DNA of 64,000 nt from Planctomycetota bacterium (lineage in GTDB: Bacteria > Planctomycetota > UBA1135 > UBA2386). Positions 1-7,691 of the stretch are shown here, one piece after another. The position numbers were made by a program, and so were the translations under genes. The notes beneath the pieces are model-generated. The model did not search any database. It saw only the letters and a list, made by a program, of their open reading frames with translations, and was not told the origin of the DNA. Location: positions 91,041-155,040 of the forward strand of contig JAEUHR010000025.1 of NCBI GenBank assembly GCA_016794425.1. Direction: 5' to 3'. The stretch's first letter is position 1, and every line of letters begins with the position of its first letter.

Positions 1-1980
1 ACATACGGTGGCTGTCGGGTGCCACCAGCACCACCTGGTCTCCGTTATGTAGACTTGGCTATCACGACCGGATGCTGTCTCGGCCTTCTCTCCAATGGCA
101 CGATTGCGCAGTGGGGATGGACGGGGTTGCCGCCGGCGCCACTACTCCCTGCGAATGTCAACTACACTCAGGTTGCTGTCGGAAGCCACGGAATGGCAAT
201 GCGATCCGACGGCCATGTCGTGGCATGGGCCGATCCTGCGTTCGTGCTCTACGGCGAGACGACGATCCCACCAAGTCTCACACAATGGAGTGTAGCCAAG
301 GTCGCCGTGGGAACTGACTACTCCATGGCACTCAAGCATGATGGAACGATTGTCGCGTGGGGGTACAATGCCAACGGCCAATGTAACGTCCCACAGCTAC
401 CAGCGGGTGTTGTGTATGTCGACCTGTACGCTGGGCAGTGTCATGCGGTTGCACTGCGTTCGGACGGGCAGGTCGTGGCTTGGGGCGACAACGCAGATGG
501 CCAGTGCAATGTCCCCCCGTTGCCAACTGGGCAGACCTACGTGATGGCTGCCGCCGGTAAGTGGCACAGCAGCGCATTGCGTTCGGATGGGGTGTTCATC
601 ACCTGGGGGGACCAGTCGCTTGGCCAAGGTAATGCCCCCACCATTCCCGCAGGTGACGTGTGCATCCAACTGGCCTGCGGAACTGCACATAGCGTAGCCT
701 TGCTCCGTAGCGGCACGGTGCTGGTATGGGGTCTTCAGGAGTTCCTCCAGGGTCCAGTGCCACTATTGCCCTCCGTGCCTCGCCCATCGCGCTTCCTCGC
801 AGTGTCGGCGGGGGCGTACCACAACGTGGCCGTGACGACGGAGCGAGAGCTGGTGGGCTGGGGACGTGACATCAACGGCGTCACGCAGGTCCCGACGGCC
901 CTGCAGTCGAAGCGGTGGCTCGCGGTCGGCTGCGGCGAGTTGCACACCGTGGCACTGGCGCACGGCGGCCAATTGCTCGCCTGGGGTGACAACACAGCGG
1001 GACAGTGCAACGTGCCGCCGCTGCCGGCCGGGGTCACCTACACACCAGACTTCTGGGTCGGTCCGGGTCACACCGTGGCGCGGCGTTCGGACGGCACGGC
1101 GGTCGCCTTCGGCGACAACACGGCTGGCTGCTCCAACATCCCGGCGCCGCCTGCAGGAGTGACCTACGTCCACGCCGACCTGAACTACAGTACGACCCTG
1201 CTCGTGCGCTCGGACGGGCAGATCACCGGCGTCGGATCGAACTGGAACGGCCAGTTGGTCGCGCCGCCGTTGCCGCCAGGTCTGCGCTACGTCGAGGTTG
1301 CCGCGGCGTACGGCTTCTCTGCGGCGCTGCGGTCCGATGGCAGTGTCGTGCATTGGGGAACACCCCCCGCGATGCCACTGCCGACGTTGCCGTTCGGTGT
1401 CAGCTACGTACAGATGGACGCCGGTGAGGGCCACATCGCCCTGCGTCGGTCCGATGGCATGGTAGATCCCATCGGGAGGCAGCCAGGGATCTACGGCTAC
1501 ATACCGCCGCTGGACCCAGGCACGTCCTACGTCGAGATCACGGCAGCCTGGTTGATGGTCACCGCCCGCGTCGGCCCGACCTGCACCTACGTCAGCTTCG
1601 CCCCCGGCTGCGCCGGCTCACGCCCCCCGACCCGCCTGATCCCGCGCGACACACCGCACCTCGGCAAGACCCTGCAGGTCACACTGTTCGACCTGCCGGT
1701 CGACGTCGCGTTCCTGGTCTTCGGCTGGCAGCGCCTGCCGAACCCCGTCGACCTCGGCTTCGTCGGCATGCCAGGCTGCAACCTGCACGTGTCGCTCGAC
1801 GCGATCGTCCCGGTGGTCGGCGCCGGCACGCAGGCGAAGTGGTTGCTGCCGATCCCGGCCGACCCGGTCTGGGTCGGCACGCGCTTCTACAACCAGGCTC
1901 TGGTGCTCGATCCGTTGGCTGGCAACGGCTTCGGCGCGGTCACCAGCGATGCGGCCGAAGCGGTGATCGGGCACTGGTGA
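1..1980 (+). CDS. RCC1-repeat exported protein, 5' end outside window
   Basis: The frame is open from base 1, and the residues before the first GTG (base 19) keep the repeat phase, so the true start lies to the left. About ten RCC1/BNR-like repeats of roughly 50 residues fill the first 520 residues, with a recurring 'GQCNVPPLPAGVTYV' linker and 'ALRSDG.V..WG' core, predicting a beta-propeller. The last ~130 residues form a separate beta-rich module with paired Cys and a 'W..PIP.DP.WVGT.FY.Q.LVLDP' pattern, which I associate with secreted planctomycete proteins. Surface or periplasmic location is inferred; the ligand is unknown. GC content is clearly lower in the first ~800 bases than in the rest. 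A beta-propeller repeat protein is certain; its role is not. Confidence 0.85.
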   Translation, partial: TYGGCRVPPAPPGLRYVDLAITTGCCLGLLSNGTIAQWGWTGLPPAPLLPANVNYTQVAVGSHGMAMRSDGHVVAWADPAFVLYGETTIPPSLTQWSVAKVAVGTDYSMALKHDGTIVAWGYNANGQCNVPQLPAGVVYVDLYAGQCHAVALRSDGQVVAWGDNADGQCNVPPLPTGQTYVMAAAGKWHSSALRSDGVFITWGDQSLGQGNAPTIPAGDVCIQLACGTAHSVALLRSGTVLVWGLQEFLQGPVPLLPSVPRPSRFLAVSAGAYHNVAVTTERELVGWGRDINGVTQVPTALQSKRWLAVGCGELHTVALAHGGQLLAWGDNTAGQCNVPPLPAGVTYTPDFWVGPGHTVARRSDGTAVAFGDNTAGCSNIPAPPAGVTYVHADLNYSTTLLVRSDGQITGVGSNWNGQLVAPPLPPGLRYVEVAAAYGFSAALRSDGSVVHWGTPPAMPLPTLPFGVSYVQMDAGEGHIALRRSDGMVDPIGRQPGIYGYIPPLDPGTSYVEITAAWLMVTARVGPTCTYVSFAPGCAGSRPPTRLIPRDTPHLGKTLQVTLFDLPVDVAFLVFGWQRLPNPVDLGFVGMPGCNLHVSLDAIVPVVGAGTQAKWLLPIPADPVWVGTRFYNQALVLDPLAGNGFGAVTSDAAEAVIGHW

Positions 1981-1992
1981 AGCAACCGTCGT

Positions 1993-2601
1993 TCACAACA
2001 GCCGTCGCAACGCCGCCGCCGCCGCCTGCGGATCCGGGCTCTGCAGGATCGCCGAACTGACCGCGATGCGGTCGACACCGGCGAGCCGCAGCGGCAACAG
2101 GTTGGCTGCAGTGATGCCGCCGATTGCGAACAGCGGCAGGCCGCGGGCGGCGGCGGCGGTGACCGCGGCTTCGACTTCCGCCAGCGTCTTGCCGACCGTG
2201 TAGCCCTTGGTCGCGGTCGGATGGCACGGCCCGAAGCCGACGTAGTCGGCGCCGGCGGCCGCGGCGGCGGCGATCTGGTCCGGATCGTGCGTGCTGACGC
2301 CGAGCCAGCCGTGCACCAGCAGCTTGCGCGCGGCGTCGGCCGGCATGTCGTCCTGGCCGATGTGCGCGCCGTCGGCGCGGCCGCGCACGGCCAGCATCAC
2401 GTCGTCGTTGACGACCAGCGGCACGCCGGCGCGGCGGCAGAGGTCGCGGCAGCGCTGGAAACCGGCCAGATCCGGCGCTGTTGGCCGCCACTGCACGAGG
2501 TCGACGCCGCCGGCCAGCGCCTGCGCCAGCGTGGCCCACGGTTCGCCGGTGCAGTTCGCCGGCGTGAACAGCAGGTAGAGGCGGCAGGCGGACGGCGACA
2601 T
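1993..2601 (-). CDS. thiE: Thiamine-phosphate synthase ThiE
   Basis: Joins hydroxymethylpyrimidine pyrophosphate and the thiazole phosphate to make thiamine monophosphate in the cytoplasm. The (beta/alpha)8 family signatures are in order: 'LVQWR' for the usual VQLR/K, 'VVNDD', 'HIGQDD', 'GVSTHD', 'YVGFGP', 'PTATK' and 'AIGGI', then 'AVSSAI' near the end. At 202 residues it has normal length. The ATG at 2601 is preferred over an in-frame GTG at 2613, because a -10-like TACTGT (2612-2617) overlaps that GTG and lies 10 bases before the ATG. No other thiamine gene is nearby. It converges with the RCC1 gene and diverges from the TPR protein. Confidence 0.93.
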   Translation of the reverse strand: MSPSACRLYLLFTPANCTGEPWATLAQALAGGVDLVQWRPTAPDLAGFQRCRDLCRRAGVPLVVNDDVMLAVRGRADGAHIGQDDMPADAARKLLVHGWLGVSTHDPDQIAAAAAAGADYVGFGPCHPTATKGYTVGKTLAEVEAAVTAAAARGLPLFAIGGITAANLLPLRLAGVDRIAVSSAILQSPDPQAAAAALRRLL

Positions 2602-2611
2602 CGGCGGCGGC

Positions 2612-2617
2612 ACAGTA
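2612..2617 (-). promoter_or_regulatory. -10-like element of thiE
   Basis: TACTGT, 10 bases before the thiE ATG, with no Shine-Dalgarno. It faces the divergent TAGCTT at 2639. Confidence 0.5.
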
Positions 2618-2638
2618 GCGCCGCGTCGGGGCCCGGCG

Positions 2639-2644
2639 TAGCTT
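2639..2644 (+). promoter_or_regulatory. -10-like element, leaderless start
   Basis: TAGCTT, 6 bases before the GTG at 2651. At that spacing transcription would begin at or beside the start codon. No clear -35. Confidence 0.55.
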
Positions 2645-2650
2645 CGCTGT

Positions 2651-3256
2651 GTGTTCGCAGACCAGCTCTGGCCGAACCTGCTGCTGTTCGCCGCCGGCCA
2701 GGCGGCGGCGTGGTACTACCTGCACACGGGGCGGACACGGATCGGTGCGGCCAGCACGGTGGCGCTGTGGGTGCTGGTCGACTGGTGGCTGGTCGCGCAC
2801 TACGTCTACCGCGCCAGCGGTGGCGACCTGCTGCTGCCGCTCGGCCTGATGCAGGCGACCGCGCTGCTGACGGTCGCGGCGCTGGGCTTCGCGCTGTGGC
2901 GGCGCCGCTGGTCGGCGGCCGCGAAGGCGCGCCCGGAGCGGTTCACGGCCGGCATGGCGACCTACCTGCGCGGCGACCTGCCGGCGGCCGAGCTCGAGTT
3001 CCGCCGGCTGGTGCGCACCGATCCGTGGGATGCGGCGGCGTGGCTCGCGCTGGCGAACGTGCTGGCGCGCGCCGGACGCGTCGGCCCGGCGCGGCGGTGC
3101 TGCCGGCGCGCGCTCGGCGTCGACACCACGAAGGCGCACGCCGAACTCGTGCAGCACCAGCTCGCGCGGCTGCAGCGCACTGCTGCGCCGGCTGCCGACG
3201 CGGCGGTCCCTGGCACCGATCGAGCGCCGGCCGTCGAGGCCGCGTCGTCTGGCTGA
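2651..3256 (+). CDS. Membrane protein with TPR domain
   Basis: A 201-residue protein with three predicted membrane segments in the first ~90 residues, then a basic stretch and a cytoplasmic TPR-like part ('Y..GDL..AE..FR.LV..DP.DA.AWL.LANVL.RAGR...A'). The tail is Ala/Pro-rich. A scaffold role at the membrane is plausible from the domain type only. The GTG start is set by the TAGCTT element 6 bases upstream. It converges with the next gene after a 9-base gap. No specific function recognised. Confidence 0.75.
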   Translation: MFADQLWPNLLLFAAGQAAAWYYLHTGRTRIGAASTVALWVLVDWWLVAHYVYRASGGDLLLPLGLMQATALLTVAALGFALWRRRWSAAAKARPERFTAGMATYLRGDLPAAELEFRRLVRTDPWDAAAWLALANVLARAGRVGPARRCCRRALGVDTTKAHAELVQHQLARLQRTAAPAADAAVPGTDRAPAVEAASSG

Positions 3257-3265
3257 GACCGCGGC

Positions 3266-5938
3266 TCAGAGCCGCAACACCGGGTTCGCGAGCGCGACGC
3301 CGCGCGCCGGGATCACCAATTCGGCCGGCTCGAGCTCGCCGCCGTGCACGGCGGTCAGCGTCCACGGACCGGCCGGCAGGCCGTCGACCAGTGCGCGGCC
3401 GAGTGCATCGGTGAGCAGCACGAAGCAGGCGCCGTCCTCGCCGTTCTCGGTGCGCTGCTGCAGCCGCAGCATGCGGCCGGCGAACGGCTGCACGCCGTCG
3501 CTGCACGTCAGTTCGAGGTTGCCGCACTCGAGATCGAGGTCGGCGCGCGTGGCCGCGGCGTCGGCGTGCGGCGGCGTGCGGACGACGCGGCGGCCGAGGT
3601 GCTGCAGGCGGCCGGCGACCGGCACGTCGAAGCGCAGCTCGTACTCGGTGTCGGTGGCGAGGCTGCTGAACGCGAAGTCGCCGAGCCAGTCCGTGGTGCT
3701 CTGCTGCAGCCAGGTGGGGGCCGGTGCCGCCGCCGGTTCGCCGCCGCGCCGCCGGTGCACGAACCGTGTCGGCGTCTTGGTCGCGCGCACGCGCACCAGC
3801 ACGTCGGCGAGCGGCATGCCGTTGCGGCGCACGACACCGGCGAGCTGGCTGGTCGTGAGCGCGGTGCGGTTCAGCTCGAACTCGCTGTGCCACACCTGCC
3901 CTTCGTCGAGCAGGACCTCGTGCGCGGCGAACGCGGTCGGCATCGTGGCGGCGCCGTCGGTGCCGGGCACGGTCGGCAGTTCGGGCTGCAATCGCCACAG
4001 GCCCGGCATCAGGTCGCGGACCTCGAAGCGGCCGCCGTCGCCGACCACGGCGAGGTGCTCGGCCAGGAAACCGCTGGCGTCCTGCACGTTGCCGTTCGGT
4101 GGTTGCTGCCGCACCCGCACGCGCAGGCCGGCTGGCGCCGCGTGGTAGCGCGTGGTCAGCGTGCCGACCACGGCAGCCGGCCGGTAGAGCACGAGGTCGA
4201 TCGTCTGGCCGGCCTGCGGCACCAGCCGTTCGCCGGCGGTCGGCGCGAAGTCGCGGTGCGAGGCGCCGAACGAGAAGAACGTGCTCCAGACCGGCACCTG
4301 CAGCCGGCCGTCCGCGTCGGTGCGGCCGACCAGCGCGCGGTCGTTGGCGAGGGCGTCCCACTGCGCGCCGCGGAACTTCTGCAGCTCGTGCTGGTGCACC
4401 TGCACGCGGACTTCGGCGTCGGCGATCGGCGCGCCGCTGCGATCGCGCACACGCACGGTCACCTCCTCGAGCGGCAGCAGCGACAGGGCCAGCATGCGTT
4501 CGTCCGGCCGGAAGCGCGCGATCGCCGGCGCATGGCCCGGCGCCGTCGCGACCGCGACCGTGCCGGCGAACCCGCGGCCGACGAACAGGCCCGGCAGGCG
4601 TTCGACCGGCTGCAGCGCGGCCGGCAGTTCGCGGTCGACCGCCCGGAACTGCATGCCGGTCGTGAACAGCCGCACGCGGCCGTTCGCGATCGGTGCACCG
4701 GCGGCGTCGGCGAGCGCGACCGAGAGCTCGGGCACCGGTCGCACCACGACCAGCGAATCCAGCTGCGCGGCGGGACCGAGGTCGAGCCCCGGGCCGCCGG
4801 TCGGGTGGGTGAACACGACGTGCGTCGCCGCGGCATCGTGCACGAGCGCGCGGATGCGGCCTTCGGCGTCGGTGCGCCGGGCCTGGGCGCCATAGCCGCT
4901 GCGCTCGTGCACGAGTGCGATCGACGCGTCGACCCACGGCCGGTTCGCCTCGTCGACGAACGTCAGGTCGACGAAGTCGCCACTGGCGAGGCGCAGCGCC
5001 GCGATCTCGGTCGTGCCCGCGGCCGCGACCTGCACGTCGGACCACCTGCCGACGCCCTGCAAGGCATGCCGCACGATCAGCTCGTGGGCGCCCGGCCGCA
5101 GGCCGCGCAGCTCGAAGCGCCCGTTGCGGTCGGTGTGCGCGGTCGGGAACGGCAGCAGTGCGTCGCGGCGCGCGACCCACTCCGGCAGCGCGCCGAAGCG
5201 CGTCGTGCCGTCGACGCGGAAGTGCTCGGCGTCGGCGGCGCGCGCTGCGCGCAGGTCACCGAGGCCGCTGACGAGCGCGCCGAGCGTCTCGTCGACCGCG
5301 CGCACGACCGCATCGGCGACCGGCGCGCCGAACTGGTCCAGGACCTGCCCGGTGACGCGGCCGCGGTCGTCGAGCCAGACGTCGCCGAGGTCGAGTTCGC
5401 CCGGCAGCAGCGGGAGTCGCGGCACCTTCTGGTAGTCGACCCAGGCACCGCCGCGGTCGATCAGGAAGAACAGTTCGCCGCCAACCGGCCGGAAGCGCAG
5501 CGCGAACGTGCCGTCGGCGGCCGTGATGGTGGTGGGCTCGCTGTTCGGCGCGATGCCACCGGCCGGGACTTCGGTCGGCGCCAGCGTGTCGAGCCAGTGG
5601 CGCGTCAGCCGGATCTCGACGCCTTGCGGGTGCAGCCACGGGCGTTGGCGGACCGTCAGCCGACCGCGCAGCGTGACGGCGCGCGGGTCGCCCGGATCGG
5701 CCGCCAGCACCGGTTCCGGGGCCTCGGACCAGGCCTCGATCCACGCGCAGACCAGCGGGGCGGCCGTGCGTGGTGCCGCGGTGGCGTCGTCGGGATTGCT
5801 GTGCGCAGCGTCGCTGTCGCGCGGCGGCGCCGAAGCGTCGACGCCATCGAACCCCGGCGGGGCGGTGGCGGACCAGGCCAGCCAGGCCGCGAGCGCGGCG
5901 AGGGCGGCGCCGACACAGACCAGCACGGCGGTTCGCAT
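3266..5938 (-). CDS. Large exported protein with carboxypeptidase-regulatory-like domains
   Basis: An 890-residue protein with an N-terminal membrane segment or uncleaved signal (residues ~4-24) and a long extracytoplasmic part. Several beta-sandwich units of ~90 residues follow, each with the pattern 'G.V.D..G.PVADA.V.......T.A.GRF.L.GL.PG.....V', typical of CarboxypepD_reg-like/Cna-B-like domains. Examples are 'GQVLDQFGAPVADAVVRA' and 'DRSGAPIADAEVRV'. No catalytic motif is visible, so an adhesive or scaffold role is inferred. The ATG lies 6 bases after a TAGCAT -10 element. It diverges from the cytochrome peroxidase gene. Confidence 0.8.
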   Translation of the reverse strand: MRTAVLVCVGAALAALAAWLAWSATAPPGFDGVDASAPPRDSDAAHSNPDDATAAPRTAAPLVCAWIEAWSEAPEPVLAADPGDPRAVTLRGRLTVRQRPWLHPQGVEIRLTRHWLDTLAPTEVPAGGIAPNSEPTTITAADGTFALRFRPVGGELFFLIDRGGAWVDYQKVPRLPLLPGELDLGDVWLDDRGRVTGQVLDQFGAPVADAVVRAVDETLGALVSGLGDLRAARAADAEHFRVDGTTRFGALPEWVARRDALLPFPTAHTDRNGRFELRGLRPGAHELIVRHALQGVGRWSDVQVAAAGTTEIAALRLASGDFVDLTFVDEANRPWVDASIALVHERSGYGAQARRTDAEGRIRALVHDAAATHVVFTHPTGGPGLDLGPAAQLDSLVVVRPVPELSVALADAAGAPIANGRVRLFTTGMQFRAVDRELPAALQPVERLPGLFVGRGFAGTVAVATAPGHAPAIARFRPDERMLALSLLPLEEVTVRVRDRSGAPIADAEVRVQVHQHELQKFRGAQWDALANDRALVGRTDADGRLQVPVWSTFFSFGASHRDFAPTAGERLVPQAGQTIDLVLYRPAAVVGTLTTRYHAAPAGLRVRVRQQPPNGNVQDASGFLAEHLAVVGDGGRFEVRDLMPGLWRLQPELPTVPGTDGAATMPTAFAAHEVLLDEGQVWHSEFELNRTALTTSQLAGVVRRNGMPLADVLVRVRATKTPTRFVHRRRGGEPAAAPAPTWLQQSTTDWLGDFAFSSLATDTEYELRFDVPVAGRLQHLGRRVVRTPPHADAAATRADLDLECGNLELTCSDGVQPFAGRMLRLQQRTENGEDGACFVLLTDALGRALVDGLPAGPWTLTAVHGGELEPAELVIPARGVALANPVLRL

Positions 5939-5944
5939 CGCCAG

Positions 5945-5950
5945 ATGCTA
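5945..5950 (-). promoter_or_regulatory. -10-like element, leaderless start
   Basis: TAGCAT on the minus strand, 6 bases before the ATG at 5938. It overlaps a plus-strand TACCGT by two bases. Confidence 0.55.
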
Positions 5951-5954
5951 CCGT
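5949..5954 (+). promoter_or_regulatory. Possible -10 element for the cytochrome gene
   Basis: TACCGT back-to-back with the minus-strand TAGCAT. If used, the transcript would have a leader of about 80 bases before the ATG at 6043. No -35 is obvious. Confidence 0.3.
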
Positions 5955-6042
5955 GCCATCGGCCCCGGCCGCGGTGGGCAGCGGCACCCGGCATGCGTTG
6001 CAGCGCGCCTCCCGTCGGTCCCCTCTCCCTTCCGCCCTCCCG

Positions 6043-7671
6043 ATGCGAACGATCCCGTTCCTGCTCTTCGCCACCACCCTGGCCGCTCAGGCTCTGCCGC
6101 CCGTCCCGGTGCCACCGCAGAACCCGATCACGCCCGCGAAGACGATCCTCGGCAAGCTGCTGTTCTGGGAAGAACAGCTGTCCAGCAACAACCGCGTCGC
6201 CTGTGGCACCTGCCACACGTTCGGCGCCGGTGGCGGCGATCTGCGGCGCGCCGTGCACCCGGGCAACGACGGCCTGCAGCCGTCGCCCGACGACACCTTC
6301 GGTTCGCCCGGTGTGCCGCGCAGCGACGCCAACAACGACTACATCCCGGACAACCGGTTCGGCTTCCTGGCGCAGGTGACGCGCCGCGCCGCGCCGAGTG
6401 CGTTCCCGGCCGGCTACTTCCCGCAGCTGTTCTGGGACGGCCGCGCCAGTTCGACCTTCGTCGATCCGGACACCGGCGCCGTGCTGATCCCGGCCGGCGG
6501 CGCGCTCGAGAACCAGGCGCTGGCGCCGCTCGTCGCCGCCGACGAGATGGGGCACGACGGCCGTACGTTCGCCGAGGCGGTGCAGAAGCTGACGACGGCG
6601 AAACCGATGGCGCTGGCGACCAACCTGCCGCCCGACATGGCCGCGGCGGTGGCCGGCGGTGCCGACTACCCGGACCTGTTCGCCGCCGCGTTCGGCACGG
6701 CGGACGTCACCGCGGCGCGCATCGCGATGGCGCTGGCGACCTACCAGCGCACGCTGGTTCCCGACCAGACGCCGTGGGACCGCTTCCAGGCCGGCATCCC
6801 GGGCGCGATGACGCCACAGCAGATCAACGGCATGAACGTGTTCAACGGTCCCGGCCGCTGCAACCTGTGCCACACGCCGGGCCTGTTCAGCGACGGCCAG
6901 TTTCGCAACCTCGGCCTGCGGCCGGTCGCGCAGGATCCGGGTCGGCAGGCGATCACCGGCAACTTCGCCGACCGCGGCAAGTTCAAGGTGCCGAGCCTGC
7001 GCAACGTCGGGCTGCGTGCGAGCTTCATGCACACCGGCCAGTTCACGGCGCTGAACCAGGTGATCGGCTTCTACATCGGCGGTGGTGGCCCGAACCTCGA
7101 CAACAAGGACCCGCTGCTGCAGCCGCTGACGGCGCCGCCGCCGGTCGGTGTGCCGCCGCCCGCCGCCAACGACCTGCTGGTGTTCGTCAGCACCGCGCTG
7201 ACCGATCCGCGGGTCGCCGCGGGGCAGTTCCCGTTCGATCGCCCGACGCTGCGCAGCCAGCTGCTGCCGCCGGCCGGGGCGCTCTACGGCGCGGCCTCGG
7301 CGGGCTCGGGCGGGCTGGTGCCGCAGATGCGCGCCGGCGTGCCGGCGAACGTCGGCAACGTCGACTTCAAGGTCGGCATCGACAATGCGCGCGGTGGCGC
7401 GCCGGTCGTGTTCCTGATCGCGCTGCAGCCGGCGGCGATCCAGTTCCAGGGCGTCAACGTCAACGTCGCGCTCGGTGCCGAACTGCACGTGCCGGGCGTG
7501 CTCGGCGGTGCCGCCGGTGTGCCGGGCGCCGGCTTCGGCACGCTGCGCGTGCCGCTGCCGCCCGAGCCGGGGCTGGCGGGCCTGTCGCTGTTCACGCAGT
7601 GGTGGGTCTGGGACACCGGCGTCGCCAACGGCGCGGCGAGCACGCGCGGCGCCGAGCTGGCGTTCTTCTGA
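6043..7671 (+). CDS. Exported di-haem cytochrome c peroxidase/MauG-like protein
   Basis: A 542-residue protein with a short N-terminal export signal (residues 1-16, 'FLLFATTLAAQA'). Two c-type haem motifs are seen: C54-x-x-C-H58 ('CGTCH') and C273-x-x-C-H277 ('CNLCH'). The frame around them ('LGKLLFWEEQLS', 'FNGPGRCNLCH', 'KFKVPSLRNVGL..SFMHTGQF') is that of the CCP/MauG family, which reduces H2O2 or oxidises protein substrates in the periplasm. About 150 residues beyond the usual fold form a beta-rich tail of unknown role. The ATG at 6043 is chosen because the signal peptide begins there. The electron donor is not evident nearby. Confidence 0.88.
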   Translation: MRTIPFLLFATTLAAQALPPVPVPPQNPITPAKTILGKLLFWEEQLSSNNRVACGTCHTFGAGGGDLRRAVHPGNDGLQPSPDDTFGSPGVPRSDANNDYIPDNRFGFLAQVTRRAAPSAFPAGYFPQLFWDGRASSTFVDPDTGAVLIPAGGALENQALAPLVAADEMGHDGRTFAEAVQKLTTAKPMALATNLPPDMAAAVAGGADYPDLFAAAFGTADVTAARIAMALATYQRTLVPDQTPWDRFQAGIPGAMTPQQINGMNVFNGPGRCNLCHTPGLFSDGQFRNLGLRPVAQDPGRQAITGNFADRGKFKVPSLRNVGLRASFMHTGQFTALNQVIGFYIGGGGPNLDNKDPLLQPLTAPPPVGVPPPAANDLLVFVSTALTDPRVAAGQFPFDRPTLRSQLLPPAGALYGAASAGSGGLVPQMRAGVPANVGNVDFKVGIDNARGGAPVVFLIALQPAAIQFQGVNVNVALGAELHVPGVLGGAAGVPGAGFGTLRVPLPPEPGLAGLSLFTQWWVWDTGVANGAASTRGAELAFF

Positions 7672-7691
7672 CCCGGCGTCGGCGCGCAGGC

